This document shows positions 1 to 9,808 of a DNA stretch of 36,433 bases, piece by piece. The stretch covers positions 1 to 36,433 of the forward strand of contig NZ_JAQGJL010000012.1 in the NCBI RefSeq assembly GCF_028290645.1, in the 5' to 3' direction. The stretch's first letter is position 1; every line of letters starts with the position of its first letter. Source of the stretch: Devosia sp. Lineage in GTDB: Bacteria; Pseudomonadota; Alphaproteobacteria; Rhizobiales; Devosiaceae. A program made the translations under genes and the position numbers. The notes under the pieces are model-generated. The model had not been told where the DNA came from. It searched no databases and was given only the letters and a program-made list of their open reading frames with translations.

Positions 1-21
1 CAGCACTAAGCGATTTCAGGG

Positions 22-3000
22 GTGAGGGTCATGCGGCGGCTTTTTCGGTCGGTGTGGGGAATTGTTGCGGCCGTTTTCCTGACCCTGAGCCCCGCGCTGG
101 CGGCCGATCGCAGCATCACGCTGCTGCCCGGCGCCGATCTCCCCGGCTTCGATTATTCGGTGCTCAAGGACGTCGATATCGACGCCTGCGAGGCGGCGTG
201 TATCGGGGACCGGATCTGCCGGGCTTTCACGTTCAATGAGAAGGCCAACTGGTGCTTCCTCAAGGGCGCCGTGGGGCCGGAGACGGCGTTCGATGGGGCC
301 ACTTCGGGTCGCGTGGAGTTCACGCCGACGCTCGAGGCCAGCACGGCCGAGAGGCTGGGGGAGCTGCCGTTCCCGGCGCAGGATCTCGTCGACTCGGCGC
401 GGTACTATGCCACCAGCCTACCGCAGACCGATCCGCCGCCGCCGGATGTGAGCTACGCCGATCTGGTGGCTGCAGGCGATGCTGCGGCGGCGCGGTCCAA
501 CCCGGCTGCGGCGATGGTGTCGTACCGGCAGGCGCTGGCGATCAATGCCAACGATCCGGCGGTGTGGCTGAAGCTGGCGGCAGCGGGCGAGGCGCGGGCT
601 GTCGTCGAAGCGGCGGCGGGCAATGGCGTCTATGAGCTAGGGGTCAACGGCTCCTATGCGGCGGCGAATGCACTGCTCTTGTCGGAGACGATCGCTGAAC
701 GGGCCGCGGCGCTGGGGGCACTGGCTGCGGCGCTGGAGCGGCGCGAGATGTGGCGCGAGGCGATTGCGAGCTATCGCGCCAGCGTCGGGCTGATAGACGA
801 TACCGAGCTGCAGGCGCGGCTCGACAAGGCGGTGGCGGAACATGGGTTCCGCGTCACCTCGAACCAGGTCGATGCCGAGGCGGCGAACCCGCGGATCTGC
901 GCGGTATTCTCCGATCCGCTGCCCGCGGGCGGCACGGACCTTTCGAGCTATGTGGTGGTCGACGACGCGCCGACGGTGGCGGTCGAGACCGAGCAGAGCC
1001 AGATCTGCATTACCGGCGTCGAGCATGGCCGGCGCTATCACATCAAGCTGAGGGCCGGGCTGCCGTCGGCCGGTGGGGAGGAGCTGCGCTCGGATGTCGA
1101 GCTCGACCTCTATGTGCCGGATCGCGCGCCGTTCGTGGGCTTTGCCAACAATGCCTATGTGATGCCGGCGGGGCTCGGCGGCGGGCTGCCGATCACTTCG
1201 GTGAACGCGAAGACCGCCGACGTGGTGATCTACCGGATCGGCGATCGCTCGATCGCGACGGCGGTGCGCAACGGGATTTTCCAGCGCACGCTCGACGGCT
1301 ATTCGGCCGAGGACGTGGCGAATTCGACCGGCGAGAAGACCTGGGAGGGTCAGGTCGACCTGGCGCAGGGCGCGCCGAACGCCATGACCGTCACCGCCAT
1401 CCCGGTGGCGGAAGTGCTCAAGGACGTCCAGCCGGGCGCCTATGTGGTGACCGCCAAGGTCAACGGGGTCAATCAGGAGTTCTGGAAGGAAGTCGCGACG
1501 CAGTGGTTCATCGTCACCGACCTGGGGCTGACCACGGTTTCGGGCGACGATGGCCTGCATGCATTCGTTCGCTCGCTGACCAGCGCGCAGCCGGTGGCTA
1601 ATGCCAAGGTGCGCCTGATTGCGGTGAATAACGAGGTGCTCGGCGAGGCCGTCACCGACGCACAGGGGCGGGCGGATTTCGCGCCGGGCCTCTCGCGCGG
1701 CGAGGGCGGACGGGCGCCGCAGCTCATCACTACCGAGACCGATGGCGGGGACTATGCGTTCCTCGATGTGTCGAAGGCAGCGTTCGATCTGACCGATCGC
1801 GGTGTCGAGGGCCGGCCGTCGCCGGGGCCGCTCGACCTGTTCGCAACCACCGAGCGCGGCGTCTATCGGCCGGGAGAGACGGTGTTCGTCACGGCGATCC
1901 TCCGCGATGTGCATGCCAAGGCGGTGACCGACCTGCCGCTGACCATCGAAGTGCAGCGGCCGGATGGGGTTGTCGATTCCACCGAGCTGCTGAACGACCA
2001 GGGGGCCGGCGGCTATTTCGACGCCATCGCGCTCACCGGCGAAGCCATGCGCGGCTCGTGGCAGATCCGGCTTTACGCCGATCCCAAGGCCGAGGCGCTG
2101 ACCAGTGTCGGCTTCCTCGTCGAGGACTTCGAGCCCGAGCGACTGGCTTTCGAGATCACCGCCGAGGACGCGCCGATCAGGACGGGCGAGGTGACCCCGG
2201 TCACCGTCGCGGCGAAATATCTCTATGGCGCCACGGCGCCCGATCTTGCGGTCGAGGCGGATGCGGTGCTGCGGCCGGTGACTTCGCTGGCGGGGTATCC
2301 GGGCTATGTGTTCGGCCGGCTCGACGACACGTTCGAGACATCGCGGGAGCCGCTCGGGGTCGTCGGCACCACGGATGCCGACGGCAACGTCGTCGCCGAA
2401 GTGACGGTGAGCGAGCCGCAGGCGACGACGCGGCCGCTCGAGGCACAGCTGATCCTGCGGCTGGTCGACAGCAATGGCCGCGCGGTGGAGCGCAGCCTCA
2501 GCCGGCCGGTGCTGGCTGATGTCACCCGCATCGGGGTGAAGCCGCAGTTCGAGTCCGGCAACGGGCTTGCCGAGGGCAGCGCTGCCGGGTTCGACGTGAT
2601 CGCGGTGGCGCCGGACGGTAAGACCGTCGACAAGGCGGGGCTCGAATGGACGCTGTCGCGGGTCGAGACGAACTACCAGTGGTACCGCAATAACGGCACG
2701 TGGAAATGGGAAGCGGTCACGACGACGCGGGAAGTCGCGAACGGCACGGCCGATGCGCTGGCCGCTGGTCCGGTGACGATTTCGGCGCCGGTGGACTGGG
2801 GCCTCTACCGGCTCGAAGTATCGAGCACGGGCGAGGGCGCGACCTCGACCAGCTATGAGTTCTATGCCGGATACTATTATCCCGAAGCTGGGTCGGACAC
2901 GCCGGACACGCTGTCGGTGGCGCTCGACAAGCCGGCTTATCGATCGGGCGAGACGGCGATGCTGAAGCTCGATCCGCAGTTCGCGGGCACGGCGCTGGTG

Positions 3001-5514
3001 ATGGTGGTCGACGATCGGATCATCGACATGCAGGCGGTGGAGGTGCCGGAGGGCGGGATTTCGGTGCCGCTGCAGGTGACGGACGACTGGGGCCCGGGCG
3101 CGTATGTGACGGCGATGCTGTATCGGCCGGCCAGTGCGGAAGCGAAGCGCATGCCGGCGCGGGCGCTGGGCCTCGCGTTCGCCGACGTCGAGCCGGGCGA
3201 CCTGAAGCTCGACATGACGCTCGATGCGCCCAAGCAGGCGCTGCCGCGCCAGCCGTTCACGACGACGGTGAAGCTCGCCAATGTGCAGCCGGGGGACAAG
3301 GCCTACGTGGCCGTCGCGGCTGTGGATCTGGGTATCCTCAACCTTACGCGGTTCCGGGTTCCGGATCCGGATGGCTGGTTCTTCGGGCAGCGCCAGCTCG
3401 GCGTCGAGGTGCGCGATCTTTATGGCCAGCTGATCGACCCGATGCAGGGGACGCCCGGCGCGGTGCGGTCCGGTGGTGACGAAGGCGCGTCGCGTCTCGG
3501 CACGCCGCCGGCGACCACTACACTGGTGGCGCTGCATTCGGGCATTGTCGAAGTGGGGCCGGACGGCACCGCGACGATCAGCTTCGACATGCCGGATTTC
3601 AACGGCACAGTGCGGCTGATGGCGATGGCGTGGAGCGCCGGAGCGGTTGGTCATGCTTCGGCGGACGTGATCGTGCGCGATCCGGTGGTGGTGAATTTGA
3701 GCCCGCCGCGGTTCCTCAGGCTCGACGATACGTCGCGGCTGCTGGTCGAGGTCAACAATGTCGACGGCGCGGCGGGCACCTACAAGGTGGCGCTCGAGAC
3801 CGGCGACGGGCTCTCGACCGATGCGCCCGAGACCAGCGTTGACCTCGCGGCCGGTGGTCGCGTGGGCCTCGACCTGAAGCTTACGGGCACGGCGATCGGG
3901 GACCAGAGTCTCAGGGTGATCGTGACGGCGCCGAATGGCGATGCGCTGGTCAAGGAGCTGGTGCTCGGGGTGCGTGCGGCCAGTGCGCCGGAGACGACGA
4001 GCCAGGTGATCCCGATCGGGGTTGGGGAGACGGTGAGGCTCGATGCCAGCTACTTTGCCGGCATGGTGCCGCATAGCGGGTCACTGACGCTGGCAGTCGG
4101 GCCGATTGCCCGGCTCGATGTGCCGGGGCTGCTGATGCAGCTCGACCGCTACCCCTATGGTTGCGCCGAGCAGGTTTCGAGCCGTGCCCTGCCGCTGCTC
4201 TATCTCAACGAAGTCGCCTCGATGATCGGGTTGGGCGATGACGAGGCGATCACGCAGCGGGTGAAGGACGCGATCAAGAACCTCTTATCGAAGCAGACCT
4301 CCAACGGCGGGTTCGGGCTCTGGGGGCCGTATGACACGACCGACCTGTGGCTCGACTCCTATGTCACCGAGTTCCTGCTGCGCGCCAAGGCGGAGGGTTA
4401 TGAGGTGCCGGAGCTGGCGATGACGCGGGCGCTCGACAACCTCGGCAACCAGGTGTCCTACGCCACCGACTTCACCGTCGGCGGCGAGGACGTGGCCTTC
4501 GCGCTCTATGACCTGGCGCGGGCCGGCCGGGCTGCGATCGGGGACCTGCGTTACTATCTCGAGGCGCGGCTCAGCGCCTTCGGTTCGCCCTTGGCCAAGG
4601 CCCAGCTCGGTGCTGCGCTGGCGCTTTATGGCGACCGGACCCGGGCGGCGACGGCCTTCCAGGCGGCGGTCGAGGACCTGCAGGTGCGCGAGGACCGGGC
4701 GAAGTACCGGGCGGACTATGGCAGCCAGCTGCGTGATACGGCGGGGGTGCTCGCACTCGCCGCCGAGTTCACGCCGTCGGGTGTCGATATCGCGGCGCTG
4801 ACCACGAAGCTCGCGGCGCTGCGCGACCAGGCCCGCTACACCTCCACCCAGGAGGATGCGTGGACGCTGGTGGCCGCGGCGGCACTCGGCCGCGAGGCCG
4901 GGGATGGGACGATCACCATCGATGGCGAGCCGCTGACCGGCACGGTGTATCGCCGCTACGACCAGGAGATCTTCGACGGCGCGCCCGTCGCGGTGACCAA
5001 TAACGGCAACCGGGCGACCGAGATGAAGGTGACGGTCACCGCCATCCCGGCCGTGCCGCCGCCGGCGCGCTCGAACGGCTTCACCATCACGCGGGAATAC
5101 TTCCTTCCCGATGGCACGCCGGCCGATCTCGCGAGTGTCGCGCAGAACGACCGGTTCGTGGTGGTGCTGACGACGCAGCCGACGCAGCTGGGTTCGGGAC
5201 AGTATGTGGTGGCCGATCCGCTGCCGGCCGGGTTCGAGATCGAGAACCCGGACCTGCTGCAGGGCTCGGGCGTCGCGGACCTGAGCTGGCTCACGGTCGA
5301 TCCGCCGAGCCATGTGGAATCGCGGACCGACCAGTTCGTCGCCGCGTTCCGCTTCACCGCGCAGGCGAGCAGCGTCACCACCGCCTACATGGTGCGGGCG
5401 GTGTCGCCGGGGACGTTCGTGATGCCCGGGGCGACGGTCGAGGACATGTATCGGCCCGAGCTTCGCGCCAATACCGACGCGGGCACGATCGAGGTCAGCG
5501 CGACTGGGCGATGA
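22..5514 (+). CDS. Alpha-2-macroglobulin family protein with N-terminal PAN/Apple-like domain
   Basis: 1830 aa ORF; signal peptide MRRLFRSVWGIVAAVFLTLSPALAA; Cys-rich CEAACIGDRICRAFTFNEKANWCFLK PAN-like segment; A2M core with thioester motif YPYGCAEQ (TGC GCC GAG CAG at 4162-4173); followed directly by pbpC, the usual bacterial A2M partner. True start may be the second Met. Confidence 0.93.
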   Translation: MRVMRRLFRSVWGIVAAVFLTLSPALAADRSITLLPGADLPGFDYSVLKDVDIDACEAACIGDRICRAFTFNEKANWCFLKGAVGPETAFDGATSGRVEFTPTLEASTAERLGELPFPAQDLVDSARYYATSLPQTDPPPPDVSYADLVAAGDAAAARSNPAAAMVSYRQALAINANDPAVWLKLAAAGEARAVVEAAAGNGVYELGVNGSYAAANALLLSETIAERAAALGALAAALERREMWREAIASYRASVGLIDDTELQARLDKAVAEHGFRVTSNQVDAEAANPRICAVFSDPLPAGGTDLSSYVVVDDAPTVAVETEQSQICITGVEHGRRYHIKLRAGLPSAGGEELRSDVELDLYVPDRAPFVGFANNAYVMPAGLGGGLPITSVNAKTADVVIYRIGDRSIATAVRNGIFQRTLDGYSAEDVANSTGEKTWEGQVDLAQGAPNAMTVTAIPVAEVLKDVQPGAYVVTAKVNGVNQEFWKEVATQWFIVTDLGLTTVSGDDGLHAFVRSLTSAQPVANAKVRLIAVNNEVLGEAVTDAQGRADFAPGLSRGEGGRAPQLITTETDGGDYAFLDVSKAAFDLTDRGVEGRPSPGPLDLFATTERGVYRPGETVFVTAILRDVHAKAVTDLPLTIEVQRPDGVVDSTELLNDQGAGGYFDAIALTGEAMRGSWQIRLYADPKAEALTSVGFLVEDFEPERLAFEITAEDAPIRTGEVTPVTVAAKYLYGATAPDLAVEADAVLRPVTSLAGYPGYVFGRLDDTFETSREPLGVVGTTDADGNVVAEVTVSEPQATTRPLEAQLILRLVDSNGRAVERSLSRPVLADVTRIGVKPQFESGNGLAEGSAAGFDVIAVAPDGKTVDKAGLEWTLSRVETNYQWYRNNGTWKWEAVTTTREVANGTADALAAGPVTISAPVDWGLYRLEVSSTGEGATSTSYEFYAGYYYPEAGSDTPDTLSVALDKPAYRSGETAMLKLDPQFAGTALVMVVDDRIIDMQAVEVPEGGISVPLQVTDDWGPGAYVTAMLYRPASAEAKRMPARALGLAFADVEPGDLKLDMTLDAPKQALPRQPFTTTVKLANVQPGDKAYVAVAAVDLGILNLTRFRVPDPDGWFFGQRQLGVEVRDLYGQLIDPMQGTPGAVRSGGDEGASRLGTPPATTTLVALHSGIVEVGPDGTATISFDMPDFNGTVRLMAMAWSAGAVGHASADVIVRDPVVVNLSPPRFLRLDDTSRLLVEVNNVDGAAGTYKVALETGDGLSTDAPETSVDLAAGGRVGLDLKLTGTAIGDQSLRVIVTAPNGDALVKELVLGVRAASAPETTSQVIPIGVGETVRLDASYFAGMVPHSGSLTLAVGPIARLDVPGLLMQLDRYPYGCAEQVSSRALPLLYLNEVASMIGLGDDEAITQRVKDAIKNLLSKQTSNGGFGLWGPYDTTDLWLDSYVTEFLLRAKAEGYEVPELAMTRALDNLGNQVSYATDFTVGGEDVAFALYDLARAGRAAIGDLRYYLEARLSAFGSPLAKAQLGAALALYGDRTRAATAFQAAVEDLQVREDRAKYRADYGSQLRDTAGVLALAAEFTPSGVDIAALTTKLAALRDQARYTSTQEDAWTLVAAAALGREAGDGTITIDGEPLTGTVYRRYDQEIFDGAPVAVTNNGNRATEMKVTVTAIPAVPPPARSNGFTITREYFLPDGTPADLASVAQNDRFVVVLTTQPTQLGSGQYVVADPLPAGFEIENPDLLQGSGVADLSWLTVDPPSHVESRTDQFVAAFRFTAQASSVTTAYMVRAVSPGTFVMPGATVEDMYRPELRANTDAGTIEVSATGR

Positions 5515-7637
5515 GCACCGTCGCGCACAAACAAAAGTCTCGGCGCCCGCGCGCGCCGGGGCTCTTTACCGCGACGCTGATTGTCCTCGCGGGGGTGGCG
5601 CTGGTTGGCAGCCAGTATGGCCTCGCCGTGCTGCGCGATATCCGGGCGACGCTGCCGCCGGTGCCGGTGGTGTCGGCGCTGCCGGTTTCGACGGCGGTGG
5701 TCGACAGGGCAGGGCTGCTGCTGAGGCCGTTCACCACGGATGGCGGGCGCTGGCGGCTGCCGGTGAGTGTCGGCGAGGTGGACCGGCGGTTCATCGAGAT
5801 GCTGCTGGCCTATGAGGACCAGCATTTCGAGGAGCATCACGGGATCGACTGGCCGTCGATGCTGCGGGCGGCGGTGCAGTATGCCGGAGCGGGGCGCATC
5901 GTTTCGGGCGGCTCGACGCTGACCATGCAGGTGGCGCGGCTGATCGGCGGGGAGCCGACGCGCAACGTGGCCGGCAAGGTGCGCCAGATGGTGCATGCGG
6001 ATGCGCTGGAGCGGGCGCTGAGCAAGGACGAGATCCTGACGCTCTACCTGACGCTTGCCCCCTATGGTGGCAATATCGAGGGTATTCGCGCCGCCAGCCT
6101 CGCCTATTTCGGCAAGGAGCCGGCGCGGCTCACCACGGCCGAATGCGCGCTGCTGGTGGCGCTGCCGCAATCGCCCGAGGCGCGGCGGCCGGACCGGGAT
6201 CCGGCGGTGGCGCTGGCGGCGCGGAACCTGGTGCTCGACCGCATGGTCGGGGCGGGGGTGATCGGCGCCGAGGAAGCGGAGGCGGCGAAACAGGAGCCGA
6301 TCCCGAAGGCGCGCCGGGAGTTCCCGATGCTCGCGGCGCATCTGGCGGAGGAGGCGGTGAAGGCGCGGCCCAATGCGCGGCAGATCGCGTTGACCGTCGA
6401 CCGGACCTTGCAGGCGAAGCTCGAACAGCTCGGCGCGAACCGGGCGGCGCAGCTTGGCTCGAAGCTTTCGGTGGCTATTGTCGTCGCCGACCAGCAAACC
6501 GGCAATATCCTTGCCTCGGTCGGTTCGGCCGGGCTCTTCAATGCCGACAGCGACGGCTATGTCGACATGACCGAGGCGGTGCGCTCGCCCGGCTCGACGC
6601 TGAAGCCGCTGATCTACGGGCTGGCGTTCGAGCTTGGCCTTGCCCATCCCGAGAGCCTGATCGAGGATCGGCCGACGGCGTTCAACGGCTACGTGCCGGT
6701 GAACTTCGACGGGTTCAGTCGTGGCACGGTCACCATCCGGCAGGCGCTGACGGAGTCGCTCAATATCCCGGCGGTGGTGGTGCTCGACGCGGTGGGCCCG
6801 GCGCGGCTGGTGGCGCGGATCAAGCGGGCGCATGCCAATCCGCTGCTGCCGGCGGACACGGCGCCGAGCCTCGCGGTTGGGCTTGGTGGGGTCGGGGTGA
6901 CGCTGCGCGACCTGGTGTCGATCTATGCGGCGATCGGGCGGGGCGGGACGCCGGTGGTGCTCAGGGACGGGGTGAAGCCGGTGGCGGAGGAGACGGAGAT
7001 TCCGGCGCCGGTGCTGGATCCGGTGGCGGCCTGGTATGTCGCCAACGTGCTCGCCGACGTGCCGCCGCCGCTCAATGGGTCGCCTGGGCGGATCGCGTAC
7101 AAGACGGGCACGTCTTACGGCTATCGCGACGCGTGGGCGATCGGGTTCGACGGCGCGACGGTGATCGGGGTTTGGGTGGGGCGGCCGGACAATGCGCAGG
7201 TGCCGGGGATCACCGGGATCGCGGCGGCGGCGCCGATCCTGTTCGAGAGTTTCGACCGGCTGGCGGAGAAGACCGTGCCACTGCGCGATGCGCCGCCCGG
7301 GGTGATCTTTGCCTCGAACTCCAAGTTGCCGCTGCCGCTTCGCCGCTTCCGGCATCCGGACGACCAGAAGGTGAAGCGCGATGCGGCGCCGGAGATTGCC
7401 TATCCGAGCGACGGGGTCGATGTGGACCTGGGACTGGCCTCGGGGAACGAGGCGCCGCTGATCGTCAAGGTGCGCAACGGCGTGCCGCCGTTCACGTTCT
7501 TTGCCAACGGGGCGCCGTTCGGGCGCTCGGCGTTTGCGCGGCAGAACAGCTGGCGGCCGGATGGACCGGGCTTCGTGACGCTGTCGGTGGTCGATGCCGA
7601 GGGGCGGTCGGATAGTGTGAACGTGTTTTTGGACTGA
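5511..7637 (+). CDS. pbpC: Penicillin-binding protein 1C (bifunctional glycosyltransferase/transpeptidase)
   Basis: 708 aa; GT51 motifs (YEDQHFEEHHGIDWPSMLRA, GGSTLTMQVARL), transpeptidase SPGSTLKP and KTGTSYGYRDAW, C-terminal PBP1C-type domain; ATGA overlap with the upstream A2M gene. Confidence 0.93.
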   Translation: MSTVAHKQKSRRPRAPGLFTATLIVLAGVALVGSQYGLAVLRDIRATLPPVPVVSALPVSTAVVDRAGLLLRPFTTDGGRWRLPVSVGEVDRRFIEMLLAYEDQHFEEHHGIDWPSMLRAAVQYAGAGRIVSGGSTLTMQVARLIGGEPTRNVAGKVRQMVHADALERALSKDEILTLYLTLAPYGGNIEGIRAASLAYFGKEPARLTTAECALLVALPQSPEARRPDRDPAVALAARNLVLDRMVGAGVIGAEEAEAAKQEPIPKARREFPMLAAHLAEEAVKARPNARQIALTVDRTLQAKLEQLGANRAAQLGSKLSVAIVVADQQTGNILASVGSAGLFNADSDGYVDMTEAVRSPGSTLKPLIYGLAFELGLAHPESLIEDRPTAFNGYVPVNFDGFSRGTVTIRQALTESLNIPAVVVLDAVGPARLVARIKRAHANPLLPADTAPSLAVGLGGVGVTLRDLVSIYAAIGRGGTPVVLRDGVKPVAEETEIPAPVLDPVAAWYVANVLADVPPPLNGSPGRIAYKTGTSYGYRDAWAIGFDGATVIGVWVGRPDNAQVPGITGIAAAAPILFESFDRLAEKTVPLRDAPPGVIFASNSKLPLPLRRFRHPDDQKVKRDAAPEIAYPSDGVDVDLGLASGNEAPLIVKVRNGVPPFTFFANGAPFGRSAFARQNSWRPDGPGFVTLSVVDAEGRSDSVNVFLD

Positions 7638-7700
7638 GCGGGTGGTGCCCCAAACTCGGTGCCATCCCTGCGGAAGCGGGTCGCAAGAGCCGAGCAGACG

Positions 7701-7812
7701 GCCCCTCCCATCCCTCCCCATAGAGGGGAGGGTGCCGCATCGAGTACGTGGCACCAACTCGCCTAGCCACCGGCCGGGCACCTCCCCTTTATGGGGGAGG
7801 ATGGGAGGGGGC
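7701..7812. repeat. Large imperfect inverted repeat, each arm itself a hairpin (REP/BIME-like), between convergent genes
   Basis: Left arm 7701-7736 GCCCCTCCCATCCCTCCCCATAGAGGGGAGGGTGCC; right arm 7776-7812 is its near reverse complement (GCCCCCTCCCATCCTCCCCCATAAAGGGGAGGTGCCC). Confidence 0.8.
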
Positions 7813-7834
7813 TCTCTGCTTCAGTACGCGCCCG

Positions 7835-9700
7835 CTACTTCGTGATCGTCATGCCTTCCAGCTGCGCGACATCCGTCGGCAGCTCCCCGTCTCCTGCCGC
7901 CAAACCATTCACCTGCAAGATGTACGCCACGAGGTCGGCGTAGGTTTCGGCGGGGAGGGTGCCGGGGCGGGAGGGGGGCATCTTGTCGTGGGCGTGGGTG
8001 TAGAGCGCGGCGACGGACTGGCCCCGCCACTTGCCGTCGAAATATTCGCCGGCAAGCGGCGGGCCGTAGGTGGCGCTGATCAGGTTCTGGCCGTGGCAGG
8101 AGACGCAATTGGCTTCGTAAGCGACCTTGCCGCGCTCGGCTTGCGCCGCGGTGAAGGTCGGCGGCGTGCCGGATGCAGTGCTCGCCGCATCGGTGGACGG
8201 GACGGCGGCGGTGTCGGTGCTGGCAGCGGCGCCGGCAGCGGCGGCATCGCCCTCACCCTTGTAGGTGAAGACCAAGATCGAGCCCGGATTCTGCATCGTC
8301 GTGGTGGTGCCGCCCGCCAGCGCCTCGGCGAGCCCGCCCGTGTCGGTCGCTACATAGATGGTCTTCTTGTCGGGGCTCAGCGCCACGTCGCGGAAGCGGT
8401 TCTCGGACTGGAAGTAGCGCTCGATCGGACCGCCGAGGCCCTTGCCGTCGGCGCCGAGCGGCAGGCGGTAAAGCGAGCCGCGTTTCAGCGTGGTGACCAG
8501 CAGCGAGTTCTCCCAGCCCGGGATGCCTTCGCCGGCTTTTGGCATGTAGGTCTGGATGCTCGAGGCGGCGACGGTCGGCCAGCAGATGAAATCGATGCCC
8601 TTGCAGACCGGGTCGGTGAAGTCCCAGTCGCTGGGGACGGTGAACATCGTTGCCAGCGGGTCCTGCATGGGTTCGGTCCATGAGGTCTCGTCCTCGACGG
8701 GGACGGAGGGGTCGATGGTGATGTCGCTGAACTGCAGCTGGTCGCAGGGCGTCGTCGCGTCCTTCCAGCGGGCGAACTGGTAGGCCTTGTCGTCGCGGAA
8801 ACCGGCGACATGCGGCCAGCCGTAATTGCCGCCGGCGACGAGGACGTTCACTTCGTCATCGGTCTTGGGGCCCTGCTCGGAGGCGTAGAGGGTGCCGTCG
8901 GGGCCGAAATCGATGCCCTGCATGTTGCGATGGCCGTAGGTGAAGACGTGGCTCTTGACGCCGCCAAGGTCCGGATTGTCCTCGGGGATCGAGCCATCGA
9001 GGTTCAGCCGCAGCGACTTGCCCTGGTAGGCGATGTAGTTCTTCGCGGCGAGTTCGTCGGCGGTGGGAAGGCGCTGCGCCTCGATCGGGATGCACCAGTT
9101 GCCGAGCTGGTCCTTACCGCCGTCGCCGATGGTGTAGTAGATCTTGCCGTCGGGTCCGATCTTCATGCGGCCCGAGTTGTGGTCGTTGTAGGCCGGGAGA
9201 CCGACGATAAGCTCGGTGGGATCGCTGAGCAGGCCCGTCGCCGGATCGTAGGTCAGCCGCACCAGCTTGGTGTAGAGGTCGTGGTAGGGGCTGAAGGGAT
9301 CGGCCACCCAGGAGACGCCGCCGCGCGACTTATCGACATAGGTGTAGGCGGTGTAGACGTAATCGTTGCCGGTACCCTTCAGCAGCCCCGGATCGAGCGC
9401 CAGGCCGAGCAGGCCATCCTGTCCGCCGGGGGCGGAGACTTCCTCGATATCGATGGCCACCTGCTTGCTGCCATCGGCCGGGTTGATGCGGGTGATCCTG
9501 CCGCCCACGCGTTCGGTGACCCACAGGTAGTCATCGGGGCCCCAGGTGAGTTCCCACGGGCCTTCGAGGCCGCTGGTCAGCACCTTTTCCTCGAACTGCC
9601 TGGTACCTGCCACCACGGAGGCCGGCGTGTCCTGGGCGAGTGCCGGTAGTGCAGCGCCCAGCATGGCGACGGCAAGGGCGAGCGTTGCGGAAAGTCTCAC
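7835..9700 (-). CDS. PQQ-dependent sugar dehydrogenase-like beta-propeller fused to C-terminal cytochrome c domain
   Basis: Signal peptide (VRLSATLALAVAMLGAALPALA) from GTG at 9700 preceded by GGAGGAA; GSDH-like motifs (WVTERVGGRITRINP, GQDGLLGLALDP, YGHRNMQGIDFGPDGTLYASEQGP); Ala/Thr-rich linker; heme motif CVSCH (8093-8107). Confidence 0.88.
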   Translation of the reverse strand: MRLSATLALAVAMLGAALPALAQDTPASVVAGTRQFEEKVLTSGLEGPWELTWGPDDYLWVTERVGGRITRINPADGSKQVAIDIEEVSAPGGQDGLLGLALDPGLLKGTGNDYVYTAYTYVDKSRGGVSWVADPFSPYHDLYTKLVRLTYDPATGLLSDPTELIVGLPAYNDHNSGRMKIGPDGKIYYTIGDGGKDQLGNWCIPIEAQRLPTADELAAKNYIAYQGKSLRLNLDGSIPEDNPDLGGVKSHVFTYGHRNMQGIDFGPDGTLYASEQGPKTDDEVNVLVAGGNYGWPHVAGFRDDKAYQFARWKDATTPCDQLQFSDITIDPSVPVEDETSWTEPMQDPLATMFTVPSDWDFTDPVCKGIDFICWPTVAASSIQTYMPKAGEGIPGWENSLLVTTLKRGSLYRLPLGADGKGLGGPIERYFQSENRFRDVALSPDKKTIYVATDTGGLAEALAGGTTTTMQNPGSILVFTYKGEGDAAAAGAAASTDTAAVPSTDAASTASGTPPTFTAAQAERGKVAYEANCVSCHGQNLISATYGPPLAGEYFDGKWRGQSVAALYTHAHDKMPPSRPGTLPAETYADLVAYILQVNGLAAGDGELPTDVAQLEGMTITK

Positions 9701-9779
9701 GGCGTTCCTCCAATGGTGTCGCGGCCCAACCCGCATGGAGCGGGTTGGTTCCGGCGTGGGCAAGCAGTAACGGAGACAG

Positions 9780-9804
9780 CGTCACGCCGGCGTTAGGCGT
9801 GACG
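9780..9804 (-). terminator. Stem-loop downstream of the SDR gene, possible terminator
   Basis: Perfect 9-bp stem CGTCACGCC / GGCGTGACG with 7-nt loop, just 3' of the minus-strand stop at 9809; no strong U tract. Confidence 0.5.
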
Positions 9805-9808
9805 GCAG

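Noticed and set aside
637-4074. 1145-aa antisense ORF opposite the A2M gene
   Set aside because: Arg/His/Pro-rich shadow ORF typical of high-GC DNA; the plus-strand A2M protein has clear domain motifs.
5385-7781. 798-aa antisense ORF opposite pbpC
   Set aside because: Low-complexity Arg-rich shadow of a well supported gene on the other strand.
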